Shown here piece by piece: positions 8,362 through 18,387 of a stretch of 64,000 nucleotides of DNA (position 1 is the stretch's first letter; each line of letters opens with the position of its first letter). The position numbers were made by a program, and so were the translations under genes. The stretch comes from Flavisolibacter tropicus (GTDB lineage Bacteria > Bacteroidota > Bacteroidia > Chitinophagales > Chitinophagaceae), in NCBI RefSeq assembly GCF_001644645.1, contig NZ_CP011390.1, positions 3,902,001-3,966,000 on the forward strand, read 5' to 3'. The notes below the pieces were generated by a model that was not told the origin of the DNA, made no database searches, and was given only the letters and a program-made list of their open reading frames with translations.

Positions 8362-8844
8362 TTAAGGATGGTCCCGCCCAATAAACCTACCTTGGCCTAA
8401 TAAGAAATGAATAGCTCGGGTTACATTTCGGTCTATACTTGCTTCTGTTTTCAAAGCTGATATATACCGGATAATTTCTTTTTGTTTGGAAGCCGGAAGG
8501 CTATCAAATACTTTTTTGGCATCTGGACTATCTTCAAGTGCTTTTATAAGTTTGGGATGTGCTTCAATCGTTCTGTCGGACGGGTCAAATTCTATAACAA
8601 CAGCAATGGTTTCACCAATTCGTTTGGGTGAATGCTTAAGCATAGTAGTGTTTATATACAAACGCCAGTGACCATCATACCTTACCAAAGTTTGTTTAAA
8701 GGTTTGTCCATTGATAGTCCCACGTATGGGAATATGACCTTTGTCTTTCCCGGCTTCCTTGAAAATTGATTCCAATATACTGTCTGGTACAAAAACAAAT
8801 GGATTGATGCCTATTATGTCAATAGCTGCTTTAAAACTGCGCAT
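8362..8844 (-). CDS. DUF1905 / YdeI-OmpD-associated family protein
   Basis: In this 160-aa cytoplasmic protein, the N-terminal half (residues about 3-85: AAIDIIGINPFVFVP, IPIRGTINGQTFKQTLV, WRLYINTTMLK) fits the DUF1905 beta-barrel. The C-terminal half (ALEDSPDAKKVFDSLPASKQ, then EIIRYISALKTEASIDRNV) fits the YdeI/OmpD-associated helical module, annotated elsewhere in connection with bacteriocin protection. The biochemical role is unknown. The gene stands alone and is flanked by a pair of related noncoding repeats, as are other small genes of this window, which suggests a recently acquired single-gene unit. Confidence 0.75.
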   Translation of the reverse strand: MRSFKAAIDIIGINPFVFVPDSILESIFKEAGKDKGHIPIRGTINGQTFKQTLVRYDGHWRLYINTTMLKHSPKRIGETIAVVIEFDPSDRTIEAHPKLIKALEDSPDAKKVFDSLPASKQKEIIRYISALKTEASIDRNVTRAIHFLLGQGRFIGRDHP

Positions 8845-9380
8845 TAGTTTATCTGATTCGCTTTTCTGTTTTAGTATCGTTTACGACTAACACGTAAATA
8901 TCCGTCTCGTATAACATTGAGGGTACTGGCTTCATTAAATGTCCCGGCCTTCAGCGTGTAGAGACCCCGCTTGTGCTGGAATGCATGTTATCGCAATAAT
9001 CGGCATTTCAGTTAAATAATCCAATTCAACAAATTTCTCAAAAAAGAAATAAGCCATGTTTAAGTAACAACAAATTGTGTATCAGCCAACTAACGCTTTC
9101 AGTAGGCCGAAGTTCTCCAAAGAAGTAGGTAGTAAAAAGTATGGTTGGTTAGCGTTATATCATGCAGGCTTATGCGGTTTTTTTCTGATATGTGCGTTTT
9201 TCTGCAGGAATTTATACCTTTAACAAATTGTTGAGTTGATATAAAAAGAAGATTTTATATCAAAAAGGGTAAAAAGCCCTAAGGAAAAACCATTGCTAAT
9301 TATAAAAAGATTGCTTGCTGCCAGTTAAAATGCCCATGCTGCTTTGGGGTTTTAATAGCTGCATCTCTCACAGCCATTAT
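8845..9380. other. Gene-free spacer upstream of the PUL regulator
   Basis: This is 536 bases without a gene. Bases 8941-9004 hold the right member of the repeat pair that flanks the YdeI-like gene. ATAACAT at about 8909 and ATGTTAT at about 8985 could pair around it. The remainder, from about 9050, is A+T-rich leader DNA of the DeoR gene. I see no clear operator or promoter consensus. Confidence 0.4.
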
Positions 9381-10130
9381 ATGTTTAAAAAAGAAAGGCA
9401 GGCGAATATTCTTCGTCAGGTGAACTTGCATAATAAGGTAATCATTGCCAACTTATGCAATGATATGGGTGTATCAGAAGATACGATCCGTAGAGATTTG
9501 CAGGAGTTAGCCGATGCTGGAAAAATCATCAAAGTGCACGGCGGTGCCTTGTCTACTGCATTCAGCGGCTTACAGTTTAAACCAGAGAACGTTTACTCTC
9601 AATCACAAAAAAATAGCATCGCTTTAAAAGCCATTAACCTTATAAAAGATCACATGTATGTGGTCACTAGCGGGGGAACCACCATATTAGAAATGGTGCA
9701 TAACCTGCCTGCCAACTTACAAGCAACAATTATTACAGGAAGTATACCGGTTATCAATGCCTGTGTTTCTTATCCTGGCCTGAATGTCATTGTTATTGGC
9801 GACACCTTATCCAAGGATTCAAAAATCACTGTAGGAGCTAGTGCCGTCAATCAAATTCGTGAGCTAAACGCAGACCTGTGCTTCTTAGGCACCAACGCCA
9901 TTGATGTAGAACATGGTGTAACAGATAACGATCGGGATGTAGTACAGGTGAAGAAGGCAATGGTTGCTTCCGCATCTAAAGTGGTATGTATGACCATATC
10001 CGAAAAATTACAAACATACCAGCCCATGCTGGTGTGTGGATTAAATAAAATTGATTACCTCATTACAGAACTGGAGCCAAACCACCCGTCACTCCAACCT
10101 TTTGTAGATGCAGGTATTACTGTTTTGTAA
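9381..10130 (+). CDS. DeoR-family transcriptional regulator
   Basis: This is a 249-aa protein if started at ATG 9381 (MFKKERQANIL). The frame is open 66 bases further up, but that extension reads unlike the family. Residues about 6-60 form the DeoR helix-turn-helix (VIIANLCNDMGVSEDTIRRD, then LQELADAGK and VHGGAL). The rest is the DeoRC sugar-phosphate-sensing domain (TSGGTTILEMVHNLP, ITGSIPVINAC, GTNAIDVEHGVT). DeoR proteins are usually repressors released by a phosphosugar. It lies only 22 bases before susC, on the same strand, so it probably heads and autoregulates this operon. That fits a locus for sugar or aminosugar use. Confidence 0.9.
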   Translation: MFKKERQANILRQVNLHNKVIIANLCNDMGVSEDTIRRDLQELADAGKIIKVHGGALSTAFSGLQFKPENVYSQSQKNSIALKAINLIKDHMYVVTSGGTTILEMVHNLPANLQATIITGSIPVINACVSYPGLNVIVIGDTLSKDSKITVGASAVNQIRELNADLCFLGTNAIDVEHGVTDNDRDVVQVKKAMVASASKVVCMTISEKLQTYQPMLVCGLNKIDYLITELEPNHPSLQPFVDAGITVL

Positions 10131-10152
10131 ACAAATAAAATAACCAAGAAGA

Positions 10153-13100
10153 ATGAGAAGACTTATCTGTTTAGGAGTATCTCTACTGGTATTGTTATTT
10201 TTTGCGCCGGAGATATCGGCACAAACAAGAACGATAACCGGTACTGTATCGTCTGCCGATGGCAAAGCTTTACAAGGAGTAACCGTTACTGTTAGGAATA
10301 CAACAAGAATGGCTATGACCGGTGAAGCTGGTAATTATTCTATTAGCGCCAGTTCTGGTGAATCCCTTTTATTTACATATGTGGGATATAAAAACGAGAC
10401 TGTGGTTGTCGGTAGCTCAAACATAATTAATGTGACAATGGCTCCGGGAGCAGGTACCATGGATGAAGTAGTTGTTATTGGTTATGGTACCCAAAAGAAA
10501 GGGAATGTAACCGGCTCCGTTGTGAATGTAAATATGGAGGCTCTTGAGAACAGGCCAATTGCTGATGCCGGACGTGGTCTGCAAGGTGTGGTTCCTGGTC
10601 TTTCCGTAAGAGTGCCTAGTGGAGAGGTAGGTTCTGATCCGCTTATGCGAATCCGTGGCTTTATCGGTTCTGTACAAGGATCTGGTGAACCGTTGATTTT
10701 AGTAGATAACGTGGAAGTGCCCAGCATTCAAATGGTAAATCCCAACGACATTGAATCCATTACTGTTTTAAAAGATGCTGCTTCCAGTTCTATCTATGGT
10801 GCTAAGGCAGCGTTTGGTGTAATATTAATTACAACCAAGAAGGGTTCTAAGACAGAGGGCGTTAACCTTGCCTACTCCAATAACTTTTCTTGGCAGATGC
10901 CTTTTAAAGAAATTGAAATAGCCGGTATCGATGGCTTGCAATACACCTTGGACGCACATAAAAACATGAAGCAAAGCGGCCCTGCGGGTGGTTTCTGGCG
11001 TATCAGCGATGAAAGCCTGGCTAAAGCAAGAGAGTGGCAGGAGAAATACGGCAACAGCGTGAAATGGAATGATCCGGTTGTTTATGGCCGTGACTGGTAT
11101 TTCGACGGAACAGATAAATATGGTGTTCGAATTTTTGATCCGGTAAAAGCCATGGTGAAAGATCGTGCGTTTACCCAAAACCACAATATATCGTTAAACG
11201 GACGATCAAAAGGAACAAAATACAATGCCAGCTTCGGCTACTTGGGTCAGGAAGGCATGATGAAGCCAGCACAGTATGATGACTTTACCCGCTATACTGG
11301 TAACCTAGGTCTTTCTACCAAGGTAACAGATGCCGTTACTATTAGAGGTAGCATATTATTCTCTGATCGCACAAAGCGCTATCCTAATTCTACCACCGGC
11401 TTTACAGCAGATCCATGGTTATATCTTTATCGCTGGAGCCGCTTGTTCCCAACCGGCGCATTGGAGAATGGAGAGTTTGTGCGTGACCCCTATTGGGATA
11501 CCAAAAATGCACATACAGCCACACTTGGGCAGCGATATAACAATCTGAATCTTGGAACTACCATCGACATCATGAAAAACTGGAGTTTGGTAGCAGATTA
11601 TACATATGACACCCGCTATGAAATTCAAAGTTCCTCTCTTCCATCTATTACGGCCCGTGAGCCATGGTATACACCAGTAGCTTGGAAAGATGCAAGTGGT
11701 AACCAGATTTATGTAGATGATGCAGGTAACATTACAGAGAGCGGTGGGGTAGCCGCTTACAGATTCCCACTGGTGAACTATATTACTAAAGAGCAAAGTA
11801 ATATCTATAAATACACATGGGAAGCACAACGGCATACAGTGAATGCTTACTCTACGTATAATCTGAATTTAAATAGCGCGAACCAGTTTAAGTTTACTTT
11901 AGGTACCAATCTGGTGGCTAATAAATGGAACAACCACTGGAGTAGAAAAACCAATTTACTTGATAACGAAAAACCGGAATTCAACTTTGCTGTAGGAACC
12001 GAAACAACGGGTGGAAACAGGAACTGGGATGGACAGGTTGGTTATTTTGGAAGAGTTAACTATGCTTTTGATAATAAATACTTGTTAGAAGGAAACCTTC
12101 GCTACGATGCCACCTCTAAATTCCCTGAGCATCTGCGTTGGAGATGGTACCCCTCTTTTTCTGCAGGATGGGTATTGTCGAACGAAGACTTCATGGATTT
12201 CGTGAAGCCGGTTATGAGCTATGCCAAATTCCGTGGTTCATGGGGATCAATTGGAGATCAGTCAGTTCCTAACAACCTTTACCTTCCTTCAATGACAATT
12301 GGTAAAAACTCCTGGTTGAACAGTGCAGGAGAACAGTTTTTCCAATTAAGTACACCGGATGCCATTTCAGCAGGGATTACCTGGCAGGATATTGTCACGC
12401 TGAACTTAGGTGCTGATCTGCGTTTCTTGAATAATAAGTTTGGGGTATCCTTTGACTGGTTTGAAAGACAAACCAAGAATATGATCATCTCTGGTGAGGC
12501 GCTTCCTGCTACTTACGGTACCTCTGCTCCGCAAGGCAATTTTGGTAACTTAAGAACGAGAGGTTGGGAAGTGGCATTAGACTTCAAACACCGTTTTCAA
12601 AATGGATTGGGTATCAATGTAACTGCCAACGTATCTGATGCGGTAACCGATATTACCAAAGCAGCTGATTGGAATACGCCGTACGAAAACAGGATAATCG
12701 ATAATACGTTTACTACTGGCAAAAGATATGGTGATGTGTATGGTTATGTAACTGACCGCTTATACCAAAAGGGCGACTTCGTATATGATGCCAGTGGCAA
12801 CTTCGTGCAGGAAACCATTATCTGGCAGGGCACTGCAAAACGCACCAACAAGTTAGCCGGTAACAACCCTGTTTACCAAACCTATTTTGAAGATGGCAAC
12901 CAGATATTGTTGATCGCTCCCGGCGATGTAAAGTTTGTAGACGTGAATGGAGATGGCTACATCACACCTGGTAAGGGAACTTTTGGTGATCCAGGCGACA
13001 GGGTAGTTATTGGTAACGTATTACCTCGATATGAATATGGCGGACGCATTGACCTGAATTATAAATCATTCGACCTATCCATCATGGGTCAGGGTGTAGG

Positions 13101-13554
13101 CAAAAGAGCTATGTGGGGAGCTGGCCAACTGGCAATTCCCGGATATCACGTAAAAGATGGTGCTATGCCACAGGCTATTGCTGAAGATTACTGGAGAGAA
13201 GACCGTACAGATGCTTTTTATCCAAGAGCATGGAACTTAAACGGTGCGAACTCCGGCTTTGTAATGGTGCCGCAAACACGCTACATGTTGAATATGGCGT
13301 ACTTCAGAATCAAGAACATCACTTTTGGATATAATGTTTCGCCAAAGGTTTTGGACCGGGTACGCTTGAAACAAGCGCGCGTGTATGTATCACTGGAGAA
13401 CATGATCACGTTTGATAAATTACGCGGTCTGCCTATTGATCCAGAAGCTATTTCCGGCTACTCTATGCTGGCAGGTAACTACAACCTGGGCCGCACCGGT
13501 ACAAGTAACCCAACCTTTAAAATTGCTTCTGTTGGGCTGAACATTTCATTATAA
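10153..13554 (+). CDS. SusC/RagA-type TonB-linked outer-membrane transporter
   Basis: This 1133-aa protein has a signal peptide (residues 1-23, ending ISAQT) and a carboxypeptidase-regulatory-like domain (about 27-100, ITGTVSSADGKALQGVTVTV). The TonB-box/plug transition is DEVVVIGYGTQKK, and the plug carries SIYGAKAAFGVILITTKKG. A long beta-barrel follows to a C-terminal aromatic-rich strand. It imports oligosaccharide or glycopeptide ligands across the outer membrane with its SusD partner, 18 bases downstream. The length is usual for the family. Substrate cannot be read from the sequence; the neighbouring GHL10 glycosidase and DeoR regulator suggest a glycan. Confidence 0.97.
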   Translation: MRRLICLGVSLLVLLFFAPEISAQTRTITGTVSSADGKALQGVTVTVRNTTRMAMTGEAGNYSISASSGESLLFTYVGYKNETVVVGSSNIINVTMAPGAGTMDEVVVIGYGTQKKGNVTGSVVNVNMEALENRPIADAGRGLQGVVPGLSVRVPSGEVGSDPLMRIRGFIGSVQGSGEPLILVDNVEVPSIQMVNPNDIESITVLKDAASSSIYGAKAAFGVILITTKKGSKTEGVNLAYSNNFSWQMPFKEIEIAGIDGLQYTLDAHKNMKQSGPAGGFWRISDESLAKAREWQEKYGNSVKWNDPVVYGRDWYFDGTDKYGVRIFDPVKAMVKDRAFTQNHNISLNGRSKGTKYNASFGYLGQEGMMKPAQYDDFTRYTGNLGLSTKVTDAVTIRGSILFSDRTKRYPNSTTGFTADPWLYLYRWSRLFPTGALENGEFVRDPYWDTKNAHTATLGQRYNNLNLGTTIDIMKNWSLVADYTYDTRYEIQSSSLPSITAREPWYTPVAWKDASGNQIYVDDAGNITESGGVAAYRFPLVNYITKEQSNIYKYTWEAQRHTVNAYSTYNLNLNSANQFKFTLGTNLVANKWNNHWSRKTNLLDNEKPEFNFAVGTETTGGNRNWDGQVGYFGRVNYAFDNKYLLEGNLRYDATSKFPEHLRWRWYPSFSAGWVLSNEDFMDFVKPVMSYAKFRGSWGSIGDQSVPNNLYLPSMTIGKNSWLNSAGEQFFQLSTPDAISAGITWQDIVTLNLGADLRFLNNKFGVSFDWFERQTKNMIISGEALPATYGTSAPQGNFGNLRTRGWEVALDFKHRFQNGLGINVTANVSDAVTDITKAADWNTPYENRIIDNTFTTGKRYGDVYGYVTDRLYQKGDFVYDASGNFVQETIIWQGTAKRTNKLAGNNPVYQTYFEDGNQILLIAPGDVKFVDVNGDGYITPGKGTFGDPGDRVVIGNVLPRYEYGGRIDLNYKSFDLSIMGQGVGKRAMWGAGQLAIPGYHVKDGAMPQAIAEDYWREDRTDAFYPRAWNLNGANSGFVMVPQTRYMLNMAYFRIKNITFGYNVSPKVLDRVRLKQARVYVSLENMITFDKLRGLPIDPEAISGYSMLAGNYNLGRTGTSNPTFKIASVGLNISL

Positions 13555-13572
13555 TATTTAACTAGTACAATC

Positions 13573-15369
13573 ATGAAATATATATATTCCTTTATAATAG
13601 CGTGTATTATCACAACCGGTTTTGGTTGTAAGAAGATACTGGACAGACCCCCGCTTACCGAGCTGAATGATGAAACGGCCTGGACAAGTGAAGGCAATCT
13701 GAAACTCTATGCCAATAAATATTATCCCTCTTTTTTCCCGGGTTATGGATTAGGCTTTGATTATACCGAGTCAGCCCTGATGGGGTATCAGTTTAGCGAT
13801 GATGTTTTCTTATTGGGCAACCAAAGCAACTTCACTCGTGCTGTACCAAACAGCAGTATTTGGAGCATGTCGCAGATTCGCTCTATCAATATCATGCTGG
13901 ATAGAATAGAGAGCAGAATGAAAGAGATCTTATCTTCTGAGGCTTATAATCATTGGGTAGGTATTGGCCGCTTTTTCAGAGGGTTAGAATATGCCGATCT
14001 GGCTACTCGTTTTGGTGATGTTCCTTATTACGACCATGTACCAAGCGATGTTGATAAGGATGATTTGTATAAACCTCGTACTCCTCGCAACGATGTAATG
14101 AATGCGGTGTATGAAGATTTAAAATTTGCCCTGAGCAATGTACGGCTGAATGATGGTGATCAGTATGTGAACCGCTATGTAGTAGCAGGCTTTACATCCC
14201 GGGTAGCGCTGCGTGAAGGCGCCTGGCAGAAGTATTATTACCATAATAACGAGCAGGCAAGAAAGTTCTTCCAACTGGCAGAAGAAGCTGCCAATATGAT
14301 CATTAGCAGCGGTAAGTATGATATCGTGACCGATTTTAGAACCCTGTTCACTTCTAATACATTAGCAGGTAATAAGGATGTTGTTTTCTACAGGCATTAC
14401 GATCCAGCGGTAAATATTTTACACGCGGTGGCCTCTAACAACAACCTGTCTGAATCGGTTGCTTTTGGTCCTACAACAGACCTTATCAAATCTTTCATTT
14501 GTGTGGATGGTAATGCCTGGCAGAATTCTACAGAAGCTGCTGCCAACGATTTTACTTTATCCAAAATGATTCAAACCCGTGATTCCCGCTTTGAGGCAAC
14601 ATTTTATACAACCAAGCCTACCAACAAAAACCGGGCTTCTTATTGGTATATCAATAAGTTTTTGCCTAGAAGCGTTGCGGCTACCGTAGAAGCTGGTGGT
14701 GCTCCACCTGCAGAATTTACCAGCAGTAAAAATCAAACCGATTATCCTGTATTTCGCTATGCAGAAGCCCTGTTAAACTGGGTAGAGGCTAAAGCCGAGT
14801 TGGGTACCGCCAGTCAGGGAGATATTGATAAATCGATCAACAAGATCAGAAACAGGCCACTGGCGCAGGAGGCTATTGACAAAGGGGTTAAGAAAACCGC
14901 TTCATTGAATTTAGCAACTTTGCCAAATGATCCTAAACGTGACCCTGGTGTTGATGCATTATTGTGGGAAATCAGAAGAGAGCGCCGAATGGAATTTGCG
15001 TTTGAGTATGGCCGCTATGAGGACTTAAAACGCTGGGGCAAATTAGCATATATGGATACCGATGCGAACAAGGATTTGTTGTCTGGCGGTTGGGTGAACT
15101 TTCCAACAGAATTGCCTGGAGAATTAGTCGATGCCAAAAAAGGCCAGATAGGTGTTGTAACTATGGCTGGTACAGTAGTTAATTATGATGGAGCGAATGG
15201 TGCACAAATGAAAGGTTTTTTCCGCAGCCCGACTACAAACGGCCGCTTGCCTTTCTTAAACTTGGGCAATGTAAATCCCTACCTGAGCCCCGTAGGAAGA
15301 GTGCAGATGGATGATTATAAAGCCAAAGGCTATGTGCTGCAGCAAACAGCTGGCTGGCCCCAGGAATAA
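13573..15369 (+). CDS. SusD/RagB-type surface glycan-binding lipoprotein
   Basis: This 598-aa lipoprotein has a lipobox (TTGFGC) with the anchored Cys at residue 19. It shows the family layout: an N-terminal helical region with TPR-like repeats (WVGIGRFFRGLEYADLATRF, then DVPYYD), a middle DYPVFRYAEALLNWVEAKAE, and the C-terminal IRRERRMEFAFEYGRYEDL box. SusD proteins cap the SusC barrel and present the ligand. The product is predicted to be exported to the outer leaflet of the outer membrane. It follows susC by 18 bases and is followed by another lipoprotein gene, all one operon. Confidence 0.97.
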   Translation: MKYIYSFIIACIITTGFGCKKILDRPPLTELNDETAWTSEGNLKLYANKYYPSFFPGYGLGFDYTESALMGYQFSDDVFLLGNQSNFTRAVPNSSIWSMSQIRSINIMLDRIESRMKEILSSEAYNHWVGIGRFFRGLEYADLATRFGDVPYYDHVPSDVDKDDLYKPRTPRNDVMNAVYEDLKFALSNVRLNDGDQYVNRYVVAGFTSRVALREGAWQKYYYHNNEQARKFFQLAEEAANMIISSGKYDIVTDFRTLFTSNTLAGNKDVVFYRHYDPAVNILHAVASNNNLSESVAFGPTTDLIKSFICVDGNAWQNSTEAAANDFTLSKMIQTRDSRFEATFYTTKPTNKNRASYWYINKFLPRSVAATVEAGGAPPAEFTSSKNQTDYPVFRYAEALLNWVEAKAELGTASQGDIDKSINKIRNRPLAQEAIDKGVKKTASLNLATLPNDPKRDPGVDALLWEIRRERRMEFAFEYGRYEDLKRWGKLAYMDTDANKDLLSGGWVNFPTELPGELVDAKKGQIGVVTMAGTVVNYDGANGAQMKGFFRSPTTNGRLPFLNLGNVNPYLSPVGRVQMDDYKAKGYVLQQTAGWPQE

Positions 15370-15408
15370 TAAGCATCAGTTAAATCCTTAAAACGTAAAA
15401 ATTAAAAA

Positions 15409-16833
15409 ATGGTAAACTATATAAAAAAGTATTGGATCATAGTAGCTTCTATGATGCTGGTATTTATCACATCCTGTACAAAGGATTATCCAAAGAATGT
15501 GGATTCACCCGATGAAGTGGTACTAAAATCCATTAAGATTGTAAATGCTGGTGCAGCTGGAAATACGGTGGTACAGGGTATGATAGATGAAGACAAAAAA
15601 ACTGTCTCCTTCCCGCGACTGGATGTATTAACGGATTTTAGCAAGATCCGTTTTGAGGCTGAAATGTCGAATGGAGCCACGCTTGACCAGTCGTCATACG
15701 CATTTGATTTTGGCGATGGGGAATCTGTTAAGGCAAAGGTGGTTAAAGTGGTCAACAACAAGCGATTTCGTGAATACATGGTAACACTGAGGAAATTGGT
15801 GCCAGTATTTGGTGCCGATTTCTCAAAAGCGGAAATATATGACTACACAAATAATCCATTGGGTAATCCGATTTATCCTGGCTTTGTTTCGCTTAACACT
15901 AGGGGAACTGGTTTTGATGGGCAGCGTGTATTGATTGTGACAAGGGCTACAGGTGGGTCACACTTGTTAGACGTGAGTGAGCTTAAACAAAATAAGGTTT
16001 CACCTATTAAGCTCAATCTTACAGGTGTAGTAGGCGGAACCTTGGATGTGAATGTAGGTGCACAAGTAAAAGGACATACTTATATCGCTAACTTATCTGG
16101 TGGGTTGACTTCACCTTTTAGAATCTATCATTGGACAGATCCCAGCGCTGCGCCTCAGGTAATTGCTGACTTGAATATAGCTTCTATTCCAGGAGCCGGC
16201 ACACGTCATGGTGATAATATGTCAGTAAACCTTGATGAAAATGGTAACGGATTCATGTATTTTGGTGATAATGCAGTTTCTAAAATCCTGCGCTTAACTG
16301 TTACCAACTATACTACCATTTCAGGTCCAACTGTATTACCCAATGCCAGTGGTTCATCGTATGTGATGTCGTTTAATCGAGTGGGTAATACTGGCGATTA
16401 CATTTATACTGGTTATGATGCACCAATTCGCGTAGCAAACGAATCGGCGGTAATCTCTTATACTTTACCTACTAGCGCGGCTGTCCCTAACAGAGGTTGT
16501 GATGCTCGTGTGGTTACCTTTAATGGAGAGCGTTATTTAATTATGACAACTGCCGCTAGAGGGGCACAGGACGCTACGGTATTGTATGTATATGATATTA
16601 CCAAAGGCAGCACAATTACAGAGGCGTTGCAACTGTTTGATGCCAAAGTTGATAAGGCCGCAATATTCCAGTATTCGCTTTTTGGTACTGTTAACACCAC
16701 TCCATCTACTCAAACTGGTTGGTATGTGACCAAAGATGCAGAAGGCAAAGATGACAAACTCACTTTGTATACTGCTTCTGCCGATGCGGGCTTTGTAATA
16801 ATAGATTTCCCAAAAAAGAAGATGGACGATTAA
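15409..16833 (+). CDS. PUL surface lipoprotein (DUF4623/DUF5018-like)
   Basis: This 474-aa lipoprotein has its anchored Cys in ITSCTK (residue about 23). The N-terminal part (about 35-130) resembles the Ig-like DUF5018 domain found behind SusD proteins (VVLKSIKIVNAGA, then YAFDFGDGESV and REYMVTLRKL). Residues about 135-465 look like a beta-propeller, with repeats such as GFVSLNTRGTGFDGQRVLIV, GDNMSVNLDENGNGFMYFGD and TLYTASADAGFVIIDFPK, which I tentatively place in DUF4623. The position third after SusCD is typical of a surface glycan-binding protein. No enzyme motif is seen. Function is inferred from context only. Confidence 0.75.
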   Translation: MVNYIKKYWIIVASMMLVFITSCTKDYPKNVDSPDEVVLKSIKIVNAGAAGNTVVQGMIDEDKKTVSFPRLDVLTDFSKIRFEAEMSNGATLDQSSYAFDFGDGESVKAKVVKVVNNKRFREYMVTLRKLVPVFGADFSKAEIYDYTNNPLGNPIYPGFVSLNTRGTGFDGQRVLIVTRATGGSHLLDVSELKQNKVSPIKLNLTGVVGGTLDVNVGAQVKGHTYIANLSGGLTSPFRIYHWTDPSAAPQVIADLNIASIPGAGTRHGDNMSVNLDENGNGFMYFGDNAVSKILRLTVTNYTTISGPTVLPNASGSSYVMSFNRVGNTGDYIYTGYDAPIRVANESAVISYTLPTSAAVPNRGCDARVVTFNGERYLIMTTAARGAQDATVLYVYDITKGSTITEALQLFDAKVDKAAIFQYSLFGTVNTTPSTQTGWYVTKDAEGKDDKLTLYTASADAGFVIIDFPKKKMDD

Positions 16834-16840
16834 TAGTCTT

Positions 16841-16875
16841 AACCCGTGCAGTAAATTATCTGCACGGGTTTTTAC
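16841..16875 (+). terminator. Hairpin within the PUL
   Basis: AACCCGTGCA pairs perfectly with TGCACGGGTT around a 10-base loop and is followed by TTTA. It lies between the DUF4623-like gene and the GHL10 gene. It could attenuate or end the susCD transcript, lowering expression of the glycosidase relative to the transporter. Confidence 0.7.
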
Positions 16876-16911
16876 TTTCTGTCTTGGGATACTTTAATGA
16901 GATTAATGATT

Positions 16912-18362
16912 ATGAAAAATATATTTCGTTGCGCTGTTGTGGCAGTACTGGCTTTTGTTCTTCATGCCTGTAGTAAGGATAAGCCTGATACACCCACACC
17001 TAATCCGCCCGGAGAAGAGCCGGCACTGCTATATCCAAAAAAGAAATGCGAGCTGCTTGGATGGCTACTGTTTTTGGCCTCGACTGGCCGGAAGGAAAGT
17101 ATACAGTTGATGCACAAAAAAAGCATTACACCGATTATTTAGACAAGTTTAAAGAGCTAAATATGAATGCGGTCTTTGTGCAGGTAAAGGGAATGGGGGA
17201 TGCTTTTTACAGCTCTCCTTACGAGCCTTGGAGTGCAGCCATCACAGGAGCCAGAGGTACTGACCCAAGCTATGATGTACTTAAGTTTATGATAGACGAA
17301 GCGCATGCTCGGGGTATGGAGTTTCATGCATGGATGAATCCTTATCGTATTGCTACGCGAGCAGGAACAAGTACATCTTATCCTGCACTCCATTCATCCG
17401 TAAAACCGGAATGGGTGGTTAGTCATGAAAAGATCCAGATCTATAACCCGGCTGTTCCAGAGGTAAGACAACGCCTTGCGGATATTGTAAAAGATGTGAT
17501 CACCAAGTACAATGTGGATGGAATACATTTCGATGATTATTTCTATCCAGATCCATCATCAGCCGGACAAATGGTGGCTGATGATGCCGACTATCAGAAA
17601 TACGGCGCAGGGTATTCATCAAAAGAGGACTTTAGAAGAGGAAATGTAGATCAAGCTATTAAAGGAGTGCACGATGTTATCGTGGCCACAAAGCCGGAAG
17701 TAGTATTTTCTATTTCTCCAGCACCAGATCCGGATTATAACTTCAAAACATTGTTTGCAGACGTTAAAAAATGGTGTGAACAAGGATGGCTGGATGTGGT
17801 GATTCCGCAATTGTACCAGGAAATAGGAAATGCGTCTAATGATTTTCAGGCACGTTTAAACTGGTGGTCTCAATATAACTATAAAGCAACCTTAATGGTG
17901 GGGCATGGTTATTACAAATTCGGAGACGGTACTTCACCTTCTGCTTTTCAATCTACTACCGAATTAGGCAAGCAATTCGACATGACCAGGAAGAATAAAA
18001 AAGTAGTAGGCAATCTTTTGTATAGCGCCAAATACATTCCGCTGAATAAAATTGGAATTACGACCAAGCTCGCGGAACTGTTTAAGTCTCCATCTGTGAT
18101 ACCTTTTTTAGGACGCAATGTAGCAGCTGCTCCGGCCGAAGCCGCAAGCGTAAGAATAGAAGGCAGCACCCTAAAATGGAGTACAACAGGTAATGTGCGA
18201 TCTGTTGTTTATTATTTTGCTGATCTCACTAAGGAAGCAGTGGTTGTTGCTATTACAGATAAAAATGAATTATCGATTACTTCTGCTGGCAACTATAGCG
18301 TTTCTACCATTAATGTAGATAACCAGGAAAGCAAACCTTCCAATACGGTAAAGAAAAATTAA
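16912..18362 (+). pseudogene. GHL10-family glycosidase lipoprotein with frame break at A AAA AAG
   Basis: Two frames together encode one lipoprotein. The first (from ATG 16912, MKNIFRC...) gives a signal peptide with lipobox VLHAC and a Pro-rich linker. The second carries the glycosidase domain: MRAAWMATVFGLDWPEGKY, AVFVQVKGMGDAFY, ARGMEFHAWMNPYRI, IHFDDYFYP and VIPQLYQEIGN. This is the glycosyl-hydrolase-like GHL10 (DUF187) fold, which includes E. coli DigH, acting on denuded peptidoglycan glycans. The frames join by a -1 step at A6G (17037-17043), exactly A AAA AAG in phase. The joined product reads YPKKEMRAAW, the normal family sequence. It could be a one-base deletion, a sequencing error, or a gene expressed by -1 frameshifting or transcript slippage. 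Confidence 0.85.
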
Positions 18363-18387
18363 GCTAACAAACCGATAAGCTTTATTG

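Noticed and set aside
8905..9004. attC-like site upstream of the YdeI-like gene
   Set aside because: ATAACAT and ATGTTAT can pair, but the inner stem and the core spelling do not fit attC.
16897..17142. Separate small lipoprotein gene of 81 aa
   Set aside because: After the A6G tract its reading loses sense, while the -1 frame continues as a perfect glycosidase. It is the leader of the GHL10 gene.
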